From contig JAMXDE010000003.1 in assembly GCA_026770025.1 (NCBI GenBank), positions 310,001 through 374,000 on the forward strand: DNA of 64,000 nt, written 5' to 3'. The position numbers and the translations under genes were made by a program. Positions 17,621-27,366 of the stretch are shown in pieces. The notes under the pieces were generated by a model. The model searched no databases, had not been told where the DNA came from, and saw only the letters and a list, made by a program, of their open reading frames with translations. Origin of the DNA: Craspedostauros australis. Lineage: Eukaryota; Bacillariophyta; Bacillariophyceae; Mastogloiales; Achnanthaceae. The stretch's first letter is position 1; each line of letters starts with the position of its first letter.

Positions 17621-17868
17621 TGTGTTGAGTACTTTCAACGCTTGTTGAGTACTTTCAACGCTTGTTGAGTACTTTCAACGTTTGTTGAGTACTTTCAACG
17701 TTTGTTGAGTACTTTCAACGTTTGTTGAGTACTTTCAACGTTTGTTCAGTACTTTCAACGTTTGTTCAGTACTTTCAACGTTTGTTCAGTACTTTCAACG
17801 TTTGTTGAGTACTTTCAACGTTTGTTCAGTACTTTCAACGTTTGTTGAGCACTTTCAACGTTTGTTGA
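17621..17868 (+). repeat. Right 20-bp tandem array (about 12 units)
   Basis: Same unit and same orientation as the array at 3077-3310. The first units read CAACGCTTGTTGAG instead of CAACGTTTGTTGAG, showing divergence at the outer start of the array. It lies about 140 bp inside the right terminal repeat, as the left array lies about 140 bp inside the left repeat. Confidence 0.9.
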
Positions 17869-18009
17869 CGGGGTACATGGTGTTCGGATTTCAAACATTA
17901 AACGGTTATATACGTTATCATTGTGGATATACTCCGAGTGTTGAGTCGTTCCAATCAAGTCACGTACGAAGTTGATGATTAGTCAGAGTGGTCGAATGCG
18001 AACGTGTGA

Positions 18010-18037
18010 CAGTTTCAGCGGAATTCCCGTGCCTTGC
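18010..18037 (-). repeat. Right terminal inverted repeat of the 15-kb element
   Basis: Reads CAGTTTCAGC then GGAATTCCCGTGCCTTGC on the plus strand, the reverse complement of 2911-2938 with one mismatch. Confidence 0.75.
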
Positions 18038-19902
18038 TGGTTCGTGCGACTTGGATCCTCCTGTTCCCATCCATCACGAGTATGTACTACTACAACTACG
18101 ACCAGAGTAGTACATGAACAACAACAAGAAGGAAGACAACAGAGGATTCTGACAACAACAGGGTTCTGTTGTGTGGCATTGTCGGAAACGAGAATCTTCG
18201 ACTGATACGACTATGAGTAAGATCACCAAAGAAGACCAATGACCGTGCTGACATCTGTCGAAACACGACACGCAGGTGGCTCGAAATGGTCGTTGAGTGT
18301 TGTCATTGGTCTGAACGGTCTTGTGGTTTGAGCATGGCCTCTGCCTACAACAACTCGAGTTCAGCCATCATCAACACAACATCAATTCGAAGCAAACAAC
18401 GCGAAAGTCTCCGGAGACAGAGAGACAGAGGGAGAGGGAGCTGTCATCATCATCACCACCATGTACACCATGACCCACGATTGCTTGCGTCATCGTGGCA
18501 TCTGCAAGACCGCTGACCCTCGTCCGCCTGCCATCACAAGTACCAACTTGAGGCGCGAAGCAACGCCTCGGACAAAGATGAAGCCACCGATGCGACTGCC
18601 TTTGTTGGTTGACTTTGTTGGCTGCGACACATCTCATTTGGATTTGGCTGGTTGCCATCCCACTGCGTTGCAAGCATCACCATCCGCACGGGCAACAAGA
18701 GTCCCCAACATCACACCAACATCACATTGCGTATTGGGATGGGTTGGGGTGGCACCTTCAGCAATCAACAGGCAGAGCGATACTGTGCCATCGATGCTCA
18801 ACCAAGGCGATCGACAGGAACATCCACCTCACGAACAAAGTTGGGAGCACCATGAAGGAGGACATGTGGGTGTACGGTGCGCGCATCGGCCACGGATCGC
18901 TGACCGCATGATTCTTGTGCTGTATGGAACTCTGTGTCAACCATGATCTGCAATACGGCACTTGCACTCTGCATGGGGTTGCTGGTTGGTTCGTTGGTTC
19001 GTTGGTTTCTTCTTGTGCTCGTCAAGTTCTCTGGATGCTTGGACTGCGCTGGCTCGTCGGTTCTTGTCTTTCCTCCACACTGGCACTGGTAGCTTCGAAG
19101 AATGGAATGGATGGTGACCCTGGCATTTGTTGCTCCAACAGTGAGTGATCACTCCTCCTGGGGCTTGGCAAGGGTCTTGACTGCAGTTTTGGCACAATGG
19201 TGGGAGCGCAACTCCTGGAGCGATGAGGTCGATAGCGCGACACAGGACGGTCGATGGAACCGTGCAACAACCATGCTCCTCGCGGCTTCCCATCATTCCC
19301 CTCTGCCTTGTTCGCCATGTGCTCTTCGTAGATCGTCTCTTCCACAAACTTGGATCGGCTGGCATTTTGGCAATGTAGCTTTGAATCGGCTTGGCAGTGT
19401 GTGACTTGGAGTGGAGAGTGCTCTGTGTGTGAATCCGGCGGCACAGCGACGACCGCACAGCTTGTGAACATGCTGCTGCCATGCGTCCTCTGTCTGCGCA
19501 ACGAGCCAACAACGATGCTGATGGTGGAGTGTGGATGGAACCACGGACGTCCAATCTGCTCATGAATGACATTGGCAACATCCCTGTGTGCGTTTGTACT
19601 GCAGAGAGCAGACCAGACTAGTCGTAGACAAGGCGGAGGCAGCATGGGAGCAGTACCCAGCCCTTCCATCTCTTGACACATCCGGTGCCTTTATCACAGC
19701 GTTCTATTGCACGAGCATATATAGTGCATGCGGTACTATTGCAAACATACGTACAGAAGCACAGTCTATTTGTAGGTGTATTACATCCAGGGACATGGAT
19801 CTGCCACACCTCTATGAGTATGATACAAATACGGAGCGGGCCATCCATCTCATTCCATCCCATCCATCCCATCGTATCATTTCATCACATCTATGCACGC
19901 AT
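18038..19902. other. No supported gene
   Basis: Several overlapping open frames exist on both strands (for example 18461-18946 plus; 18937-19581 and 19022-19681 minus). None has a steady codon pattern or a recognised domain, and good-looking stretches change frame. A broken gene or a multi-exon gene on the minus strand between 18.9 and 19.6 kb is possible but not resolvable by eye. Confidence 0.4.
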
Positions 19903-21465
19903 TCATTCAAAATCAAAGCTCTCCGTAGTGAAGCTGTGGCTGTTGCCGCTTTCAAAGCTGCGAATGGAGATGTCCGGGCTTCCAAGAGATGAAGAGCTCG
20001 CGTGGAATTGCAGCGTTGGTAACGACTGGTTGCGCCGCACCACCGGCGTTAGTTTCTTCAGCGCTGTCCGCGTGGCACAAGCTGACCCGCTTTCCTCCTT
20101 GGTGCTTCTGGTGTCTTTGCCTGGGGCAGTCATAGTGGCAGTCATGGTGGAGCTGGTGTTAGTTCCGTTGGTGTTGGCCTTGCTGAAGTTGACACCAATG
20201 CTCAGTTCGTTGCTGGAATTGCTGAACTCGGGCTTGGCGCTGAAGCCACTGAACCCGCCGAAGCTCGTCATGGAGGCTTCGCCATTGAAGTTCAAGGCAG
20301 ACTGGCTGTTGCCGTTGTTGCCGTTGTTTCCGTTGTTGCCGTTGCGTCGCTTGGCAGCGGTGGCCCCCATCGCTGACATCAAGCTCTTGGAACGTTCCAG
20401 CTGCTTGCGCTGGAAGTTGAGCTTCTTCGTTGGATCCAGAAGTCTCTCATCGTCAACTGCGGCAGAGGCTTCACTCATGGAGCGCTGTGGCATCGACTTG
20501 CGGAACAGTGGGCCTGCCGCCGCAGCAATTTTCTCCTCCTCTTGGTCCAATCGATCAAAGAGTTTGCTCTTCAGCGCATCCCGTGCCTGCTTCTGCACTT
20601 CTTTCTGGCCCTTGCTGGTCCGCTTGGGCATCCTCTCGTACAAATCACTGCCCGGTCCACCTTTGATGCTTCGCTTCAGCACACCCTGCTTTCCTAACCG
20701 TTTCCGCAATCGGTCTACGCTGGATGCACAGGATGCGTCGTCACTGCTCTCGTCCTTCTTGCTGTTGTTTGGATGCCACGTTTCATTGCTGAAGTGCTGC
20801 TCCAGATCTGGCGTTGCCTTCTTCTCTTCATCCCCGGGCTTCTTCTCGCCATTCTCGACGTTCTTGCCTTTCTTGGTTGCATCAGTATCTGTGCTTCCAT
20901 CTGTGTCTGGATTTGCTGATGCTGCCAGTGACGACGTAGATGGCGACGATGATGATGACGATGCAGCGGTGGATTTTGTTGAGACTGTGGACAGACCACC
21001 GCCCTCCTTTGTTGACGACGAATTTGATGAAATCACATCTTGTTCAATAATGGACGCCATGCTCCTTTGTCTCTCGGCAGTCATGCTTGGACAGCGTTTC
21101 AAAGAACGCTTGCTCGGCTTCGTATCGTCAGCGTCCAGGATCCTTGATGGCAGCGTCTTGGTGGGTTTGGGCCGTCCCATGCTGCTTCGCATCACCTCAC
21201 TCGATGGCTTTTCTGGTTGATCCAACAGGCGGTTCGATCCGTTGGACTTTGTGCGATGCAGCTGGCGTGGTGGTGCTTGCTTGGACGATGATGTCGATGA
21301 CAACGGTGACGGCACCGCAGAAGGCACAGAAGGCGAAGAGGTAGTTGAGCTGTACACCTTCAAAGATGACGGCGATGACGACGATGATGCCATTGTGGTA
21401 GCAGTAGGAGAAGCAGTAACAGAAGCAGCAGTAGGGCAAACGTCTGATGCTTTCGATTTGCTCAT
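19903..21465 (-). CDS. Ser-rich basic protein with repeated R-x-S sites, unknown function
   Basis: The 520-residue single-exon frame is Ser/Thr/Lys-rich and largely disordered. It has many basophilic kinase or 14-3-3-like sites (LKRCPSM, PQRSMSE, LERSKSL, VRRNQSLP), which suggests a phosphoregulated scaffold; that is inference. A more ordered basic segment lies around 270-320 (RLRKRLGKQGVLKRSIKGGPGSDLYERMPKRTSKGQKEVQKQARDALK is only partly quoted by this phrase and not a known domain). It contains a short Asn/Gly repeat (NNGNNGNNGN). The ATG at 21465 lies within an overlapping open frame of the ArfGAP-like gene upstream on the same strand, so the two may be one gene joined by an unseen splice. 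Confidence 0.7.
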   Translation of the reverse strand: MSKSKASDVCPTAASVTASPTATTMASSSSSPSSLKVYSSTTSSPSVPSAVPSPLSSTSSSKQAPPRQLHRTKSNGSNRLLDQPEKPSSEVMRSSMGRPKPTKTLPSRILDADDTKPSKRSLKRCPSMTAERQRSMASIIEQDVISSNSSSTKEGGGLSTVSTKSTAASSSSSSPSTSSLAASANPDTDGSTDTDATKKGKNVENGEKKPGDEEKKATPDLEQHFSNETWHPNNSKKDESSDDASCASSVDRLRKRLGKQGVLKRSIKGGPGSDLYERMPKRTSKGQKEVQKQARDALKSKLFDRLDQEEEKIAAAAGPLFRKSMPQRSMSEASAAVDDERLLDPTKKLNFQRKQLERSKSLMSAMGATAAKRRNGNNGNNGNNGNSQSALNFNGEASMTSFGGFSGFSAKPEFSNSSNELSIGVNFSKANTNGTNTSSTMTATMTAPGKDTRSTKEESGSACATRTALKKLTPVVRRNQSLPTLQFHASSSSLGSPDISIRSFESGNSHSFTTESFDFE

Positions 21466-22392
21466 GTAGCCAGAGTCCCTGCTTCTGCTCCGATTGTTTC
21501 CAGAGATTGCGGCAGATCAACTTCGCCCATTCGAACGTCTGTTCTGCGATGACGAAGTCACGTCTCGGTTGGTGGTTCACATGCGATCCGCTGCGTTTTC
21601 TTGGACGAACCGCGTTGTGATTTCCGCTCCCACAACCACCATTACCACTTGCATTGCCGCCCTGGGATGCTACCGAACCATGGGACCGATGTCCTTCCGT
21701 CGATTTGCTCCTTCTGCTGCCATGCCGTTCTCTGCTTCGATCAGAACGGGCACCTTGTCGTGATGCATCACAGGTGGGAGTGTTGGTACATATGGAAATG
21801 ACCCATCATGACCCATTATGATGCAAACCTCCAATCACCAAAAACGAGGCAGCAACTCACATTCATCCAAATGCACGGATCGGACCTGCGTTGTGGCACC
21901 CTTGTCGTCTGCATCGCTGTCTCTGGTGCCCCTTCGATGCGTCGACCGGAACATGATGCGGTGCGCACTGACGCATTCCAAGCAACAGAACGCGATCATT
22001 CGCAGGATGTTGTCCGCATCGCCGTCCAGATCGTTATGCAACGGTCCTGATCGCGTTGTGCGACCTTCGTCGAGATCGATGTCGAGATCGAGTCGGTGAT
22101 GCACGAAGACACTCTACGCGGGTCTGCGCGCGTGACAATCCACGCACTTTCCATATTCCAGTTTGCACTGCAAGGTCTTGATGCGTCTCTTCCAGTCCAT
22201 ATCCGTCGACGATCCTTGCTGTTGCGTTGCTGCTGCGTTCGAGTCGTTGAATTTGGTTCTTCGCATGTTGCTGTTGTTGGTTCGATTGGCGATGCCAGCG
22301 GCGGGATTTTCGTATTTGTTGCTCTTCGATCTGCCAATGGTGGGCTTTCGCAGCGTTGTCTGTTGCAGACTCGTCTGCGTTGCGGTGATCAT
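21466..22392 (-). pseudogene. ArfGAP-like zinc-finger gene, interrupted
   Basis: Exon-like piece one (22114-22392) ends in DWKRRIKTLQCKLEYGKCVDCHARRP, the start of an ArfGAP finger. In the same frame, after an in-frame TAG at 22114-22116, comes FCCLECVSAHR and later QVRSVHLDE (21835-22104), matching the C-x2-C-S-x2-HR and VRS-x-x-LDE parts. The spacing between the Cys pairs is far above the family's usual 16, so an intron is expected, yet no GT-AG pair in correct phase was found. A good intron follows at 21754-21860 (GTGAGT donor, CACGACAAG acceptor, phase 1). It leads to about 95 open SR/Gly-rich codons ending in DFVIAEQTFEWAKLICRNLW. ArfGAPs switch off Arf GTPases on membranes. Pseudogene or mis-modelled gene. 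Confidence 0.35.
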
Positions 22393-24772
22393 CGCAATTC
22401 AATGGCTGCTCGATGTTGTTGGACAATCGGAACTGCTGAATCTGACCCAACGCGCTGCGGGAGATAGATAGATCGGTAGATGGATGGATGAATGGATGGC
22501 CAAGGTAAAGCAAGTCCCCGTGCACTGGCGGAGGAGACGGGTCTGCAGTTCTGCGGCTTGGTCTGTGCGTGCCAACTGCAACGTCAACGTCAACGGACAC
22601 AGATGCGGATCGAGTCTGAGAGCAGTGACGGAGACAGGCAGAGAGAGAGAGAGAGATGGATGGATGGATGGAGAGAAGATGTTGCGATCCTCAAAGTCTG
22701 TCGCTGCACTGCCCAATGTCGAGTGTTTGACTGTTGTGTTCTGCCGTTATTACGAGTATGGGATGCTGACGATGTGTGTGCGTGGGTGCAGCTGTGTGCC
22801 TTCCCACGGCAGCGTAGGGATCCGGTGGTCGGACACCATCCTCTTCCAGCAACTTCGATCGTCATGACCTCATGACCGCACGAAGGTTCGAACAGAGTAT
22901 CAGACTGGACGCTTTGCTGTGGCAACTCCCAGAGTAGATCGTACTCATGGAAGGTTCCACAGTAATACTCATAGTCGTACAACGGGTGGGTCAAGGTGCG
23001 GAGCAACTGGCGAGCCTTCCCACAGTTCCTCTTGAATGTCGATGACTCATCATCTTGTCTGATTGTTTGTGTTGTTGGTGGTGTTGGTGGTGTTGTTGGT
23101 GGTGTTGTTGGTGGTGTTGTTGGTGGTGTTGGTGGTGTTGTTGTTGGTGGTGGTATCAATGTGAAGGGATGCGGCGTCCTTGGAGGGGGTCGCCATCGCC
23201 ATCGTCGAACAGAGTTGCGTTGCACGAAGACAACAGTGAGGTGATGTTCGCCGTGGGTGTTTGTGTGCGCCATCACTTGAATGAAGCACGGACGGCAGAC
23301 AGACGAGTACCCACCAAACGCGCCAAAAATTCTTGACGCCACCCGAAACAACAGATCTTCGATTTTTCGACATGATCCATCAAACGACTTCAACACAAAG
23401 AGAGAGAGAGAGAGAGAGAGAGAGTGAGAGAGAGTGAGTGAGATGAAATGGTATGACCATGTTTGCGTTGATGGAGATATCAGCCAACAATGAGGCGTTG
23501 GCCTTCAAGCAACGAAGCAATGAAGCAATCAAGCAAGCGGCGGCTGCACAAAATATGGCACACCAATAGAATCAACGAAGGCGGCCATGGCAAGAGACGA
23601 TGATGATGCCGATGATGAATGACGAGCGGTGACGAACAGCGATCTCAAACTTGTCGCATCGCTCAGCGACATCCGAAAGGAAGATATCACACAAACTGCT
23701 CCGGAGTAGAGAATATCTTGGGACATGGGCAATGGCAGCGCCAACAACAGAACCAACAGCCATGGCAAGACATGTCATGGCCCATGGTGCGGTCTGGATT
23801 CAAGTCATCAGCAGCCGCGCGCACGCACATAAACGTCCGATGCGCTGTCGGCAACAGAGATTCAGCACATGCTGGACGGGTGCATCCGTGAGGTCAAACG
23901 CAGCGACTTTTTCCGAGACCTGCAGAGCCATCAGTTCGGTGATGTTCCTCAGTTTCCACAACATGCACCACAACCAGCCACGCCTGTTCATACCGATGCT
24001 CGAAGCGATACGTCGCCGCCACAAACCGCAAACGATGAGACAGAGGCACTGTCTTTTCAGATCGACGAATGAAAGAAATTGTGTGCCACTGCATCGGCAA
24101 CTTCTCCCATTGCTCGTCATCTTTGTCGGCCATACCTATCGAAAACCATGCAACCGCTGGCATGCGCTTGTGCCCTGCGCGACATCATGCACGAACTACA
24201 GCAGCACCAACAACAACAAGCTGACAGTCGCAGTACGCTCCACTTCATCAAGTTGGATTCGATTCCAACAAGCCATGCAGGATGCCCGCGGGGTCCGCCG
24301 TCGTTTCCCACGCAGCTCCTTCCACACCAATGAAACCAACGAACAAACGAACGAACGCGGAAACCATACTATATGATCGGCAATGACGACCACGACAATA
24401 ACAACAGTGGCTGGACTGTCTTCTTCATGTCACATTGGCCAATGGTACTGCCCACCAACGTGCCTTACACCAACCGGGATCATCTGCAATCCATGCACAG
24501 AACATCATGCGTATCTTGCGGCCCAGCCATACTGTGCTGCGAACGACACAGGAGTACATGGAGCAGCATGCTGTGCGGATCGCCAAAAGCGACGGTCAAG
24601 GCATGCCAGACGCACCATTGAATGAATCGATCATAAATTGCTCCAGTTCCTTTCACACAGTTACTGTCCTAATGACTATTCTGATAACTATTCTTGTCCA
24701 TCAACTCAATTCTGTCATGCGTTCACTTCTCGAAGACTGCTGTTATGGTGTGGTATGGCATGGTCTGGCGTT
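22393..24772. other. Intergenic, simple repeats, no firm gene
   Basis: No supported gene. It contains a Thr/Pro-coding minisatellite (23070-23152), a (GA)n run (23397-23426) and a (TGGA)n stretch near 22660. Short plausible coding pieces occur at 23869-24072 and 24079-24333 (plus) but lie in different frames and have no recognised domain. Confidence 0.4.
23070..23152 (+). repeat. GTTGGTGGT/GTT minisatellite
   Basis: Repeats of GTTGTTGGTGGT and GTTGGTGGT variants. On the minus strand they would encode a Thr/Pro/Asn run, but the surrounding frame is not convincing. Confidence 0.85.
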
Positions 24773-25552
24773 TCACTCCTCTTCTTCAGCAGCACCGTCC
24801 GTCTCAATCGTTTTGGATGATTTGGTAGTCAAAGAGCAGACGAAGTCCACCAATGTCGCCCGATCCAGGTATGAATCCACTTGTGTTGTGCCCTCATCCT
24901 CATCCACAACCTTGTGCAACTCCACCATGGACATACGACTGTACTCATCATCAATACCATCACTCTCCATTCTCCCACTGCAAAACACCTGGATCTCCGT
25001 CATCAGTTGGGGTTGTAGAATCAGTTTGCTTAAATCTAGATGAGTGAACATATCTTTCTCACTTTCAGCTGCCATTCTCATTGCTGCATCCTTCAACACC
25101 ACACAGTTGTGTTGATCAGCGAATATCAACGCACCTATCATGGTGCCCTTGGTGAGATGCTTGCGGACCAACTCTGCTTCAAGAACAAGCTTGAGTCGCC
25201 AGAAGCCGATCTCGTTGGCCACCAGGATCAGCTGGTGCAGACTATGCTGTCCATTGAGGGTGGGAGTTGGCTGGTGAGAGGCATCTGTATCGTGGTGAGC
25301 GCTGGTGTGAGCGCTGGTGTGAGCGCCGATATGAGCGCCGACGCGAGCAGCAGCGTTGTCACGAACGCTGTCATGAAAGGATATCTTGGCTGTGTAGATG
25401 CATTGGGGGACGTATCGGACGTGTTTTGGTTGAAGGTTGGGAAGAGGGATGGTTGTTTGGATGGGGGCTGCACCGTCGTCAGTGCCATCATTCGTGTGGT
25501 GATGTTGGATTCCTTTGTCGATCAGTGTCTCAATGGATGGGACAGCGATCAT
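24773..25552 (-). CDS. BTB/BACK-domain part of ankyrin-BTB gene, copy 2
   Basis: The 259-codon frame has the same BTB half-domain and BACK block as copy 1. It is longer at the C-terminus, ending in a Lys/Thr/Glu-rich tail. An extra GAHIGAHTSAHTSAHHD unit lies in the loop, a small tandem expansion of the (GTGAGCGCTG) motif. BTB-type residues are readable in this frame upstream of the first Met to about 25621 (Pro-Asp-Thr-Ile-Phe-Val). A stop occurs at 25655-25657, so translation must enter from the ankyrin frame between those points. No GT-AG intron of proper phase was found there. Confidence 0.7.
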   Translation of the reverse strand: MIAVPSIETLIDKGIQHHHTNDGTDDGAAPIQTTIPLPNLQPKHVRYVPQCIYTAKISFHDSVRDNAAARVGAHIGAHTSAHTSAHHDTDASHQPTPTLNGQHSLHQLILVANEIGFWRLKLVLEAELVRKHLTKGTMIGALIFADQHNCVVLKDAAMRMAAESEKDMFTHLDLSKLILQPQLMTEIQVFCSGRMESDGIDDEYSRMSMVELHKVVDEDEGTTQVDSYLDRATLVDFVCSLTTKSSKTIETDGAAEEEE

Positions 25553-27366
25553 AAGGGCTTCGGCGTTTGTCTTGATTGGTTGTTGTCGGTCGTCCTGTCC
25601 ACATACGAAGATGGTGTCTGGCCTGTTCTCGGTTTGGAAGGATCTGGGCTGTCTTCAATGTTGATGTTGGTCCTCTTGTGACTGCTGTGTTTGTGTTCAT
25701 TCTCTTGCTTCTTTCGCTTCAACTGCTGTCCCAACTGTTCTTGTGGCTGTTCATTTGCTTGCTCGTTTTGTTGTAAGCGTTGCTGCAGTTGTTGCAGTTG
25801 TGGGTCAGCTGAAGGCGAAAGTCCTCTGATGAGGGACTCCACACACTCCAGCATGCTGTTCCGGCATGCATAATGAAGGGGAGTGGAACCATGGTTGGCG
25901 TTGCAGTTGGCATTCGCCCCACATGATTCAATGAGGTACTCCACACACTCCAGGTGGTCGAACATGCATGCCTGATGAAGGGGAGTGCGGCCATCGTTGT
26001 TTTTGCAGTTGATGTTCGCCCCGCATGATTCGATGAGGTACTTGATACACTCCAGCTCGCCGCTGTCGCATGCGAGATGAAGGGGAGTGCGGCCATCGTT
26101 GTCTTTGCTGTTGATGTTTGCTTCACATGATTCGATGAGGTACTTCACACACTCCAGGTGGCCGTTGATGCATGCCTGATGAAGGGGAGTGTAACCATTG
26201 TTGTCTTTGCAGTTGATGTCCGCCCCACATGATTCGATGAGGTACTCCACACACTCCAGGTGGCCGCTGTAGCATGCCCGATGAAGGGGAGGGAAACCAT
26301 GGTTGTCTTCGCAGTTGATGTTCGCCCCACATGATTCGATGAGGTACTTCACACACTCCAGCTCGCCGTTGATGCATGCCCGATGAAGGGGAGTGCGGCC
26401 ATCCCTGTCTTTGCTGTTGATGTTTGCTTCACATGATTCGATGAGGTGCTTCACACACTCCAGCTGGCCATATATGCATGCCATATGAAGGGGAGTGGAA
26501 CCATGGTTGACGTTGCAGTTGGCATTCGCCCCACATGATTCGATGAGGTACTTCACACACCCCAGGTGGCCTTCGCAGCATGCCCGATGAAGGGGAGGGA
26601 AACCATGGTTGTCTTCGCAGTTGATGTTCGCCCCACATGATTCGATGAGGTACTTCACACACTCCAGGTGGCCGTTCATGCATGCCTGATGAAGGGGAGT
26701 GTAACCATCGTTGCTTTTGCAGTTGGCATTCGCTCCACCTGATTCGATGAGGTACTCCACACACTCCAGGTGGCCGCTGTAGCATGCCCGATGAAGGGGA
26801 GTGCGGCCATCGCTGTCTTTGCTGTTGATGTTTGCTTCACATGATTCGATGAGGTACTTCACACACTCCAGCTCGCCGCTGTGGCATGCGAGATGAAGGG
26901 GAGTGTAACCATCGTTGTCTTTGCAGTTGGCATTCGCCCCACATGATTCGATGAGGTACTTCACACACCCCAGGCGGCCGTTCATGCATGCCCAATGAAG
27001 GGGAGGGAAACCATGGTTGTCTTCGCAGTTGATGTTCGCCCCACATGATTCGATGAGGTACTTCACACACTCCAGGTGGCCGTAGATGCATGCCCAATGA
27101 AGGGGAGTGAAACCAATCCTGTCTGTAACCTTGTTGACATCAACTTGTGTCTTCTTGTTCTGCTTCTTCCATTCCTTCAACACCCACAAGTCACCTTCCC
27201 CAGCAGCATCAAGGAGTTGTTCGTTCGTAACACTCGGCATTTTGACAGGATGGTCGATGGTTGCTGGACGATTGATGTTGGACGATTGATGTTGGATTGG
27301 CTGTCGAGGAAGTGTGCAGTCTGAGCTATTACACCTATGGCAGAGATATCGATGGTGTGTCTTCAA
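25549..27366 (-). CDS. Ankyrin-repeat part of ankyrin-BTB gene, copy 2 (13 repeats)
   Basis: The 605-codon frame has thirteen 34-residue ankyrin repeats from about residue 84 to 525, then the same Gln/Lys-rich linker as copy 1. Repeats are nearly identical at DNA level (CCCACATGATTCGATGAGG recurs in most), so they have expanded or been homogenised recently. The likely start is the Met at 27240, before PSVTNEQLLDAAGEGDLW, which leads directly into the N-cap of the ankyrin stack. The upstream 42 codons match copy 1 and may be leader. The gene as a whole would make an ankyrin-BTB adaptor, as for example in plant NPR/BOP-like or animal ABTB proteins, though the order and family match is only general. 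Confidence 0.8.
   Translation of the reverse strand: MKTHHRYLCHRCNSSDCTLPRQPIQHQSSNINRPATIDHPVKMPSVTNEQLLDAAGEGDLWVLKEWKKQNKKTQVDVNKVTDRIGFTPLHWACIYGHLECVKYLIESCGANINCEDNHGFPPLHWACMNGRLGCVKYLIESCGANANCKDNDGYTPLHLACHSGELECVKYLIESCEANINSKDSDGRTPLHRACYSGHLECVEYLIESGGANANCKSNDGYTPLHQACMNGHLECVKYLIESCGANINCEDNHGFPPLHRACCEGHLGCVKYLIESCGANANCNVNHGSTPLHMACIYGQLECVKHLIESCEANINSKDRDGRTPLHRACINGELECVKYLIESCGANINCEDNHGFPPLHRACYSGHLECVEYLIESCGADINCKDNNGYTPLHQACINGHLECVKYLIESCEANINSKDNDGRTPLHLACDSGELECIKYLIESCGANINCKNNDGRTPLHQACMFDHLECVEYLIESCGANANCNANHGSTPLHYACRNSMLECVESLIRGLSPSADPQLQQLQQRLQQNEQANEQPQEQLGQQLKRKKQENEHKHSSHKRTNINIEDSPDPSKPRTGQTPSSYVDRTTDNNQSRQTPKPL

Larger units (their letters stand above)
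2911..18037. mobile_element. Large inverted-repeat element with PIF/Harbinger-type transposase, containing nested insertions
   Basis: The 28-bp inverted repeats at both ends, a 20-bp tandem array near each end, and a DDE transposase near the right end define a 15.1-kb unit. Removing the nested Copia element leaves about 7.9 kb, a reasonable size for an autonomous DNA transposon. Its content from left to right is: array, remnant of a small inverted-repeat element, 165-residue protein (minus), 591-codon gene (plus, interrupted), transposase (minus), low-complexity coding repeat, array. PIF/Harbinger elements normally encode a DDE transposase plus a second Myb/SANT-like DNA-binding protein. The 165-residue protein could fill that second role, which is inference. 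The expected 3-bp target duplication is not seen, so the exact borders remain uncertain. Confidence 0.55.

Noticed and set aside
2911-18037. Reading the large element as a Polinton/Maverick
   Set aside because: No DNA polymerase B, retroviral-type integrase, ATPase or capsid genes, and the inverted repeats are far too short.
18461-18946. 161-codon plus-strand frame in the region right of the large element
   Set aside because: Protein-like stretches jump between three frames and no domain is visible; kept as non-coding.
22590-23396. 268-codon minus frame with Thr/Pro run
   Set aside because: The run comes from the GTTGGT minisatellite, and the flanking parts look like translated non-coding DNA with SLSLCLSPSLL from GA repeats.
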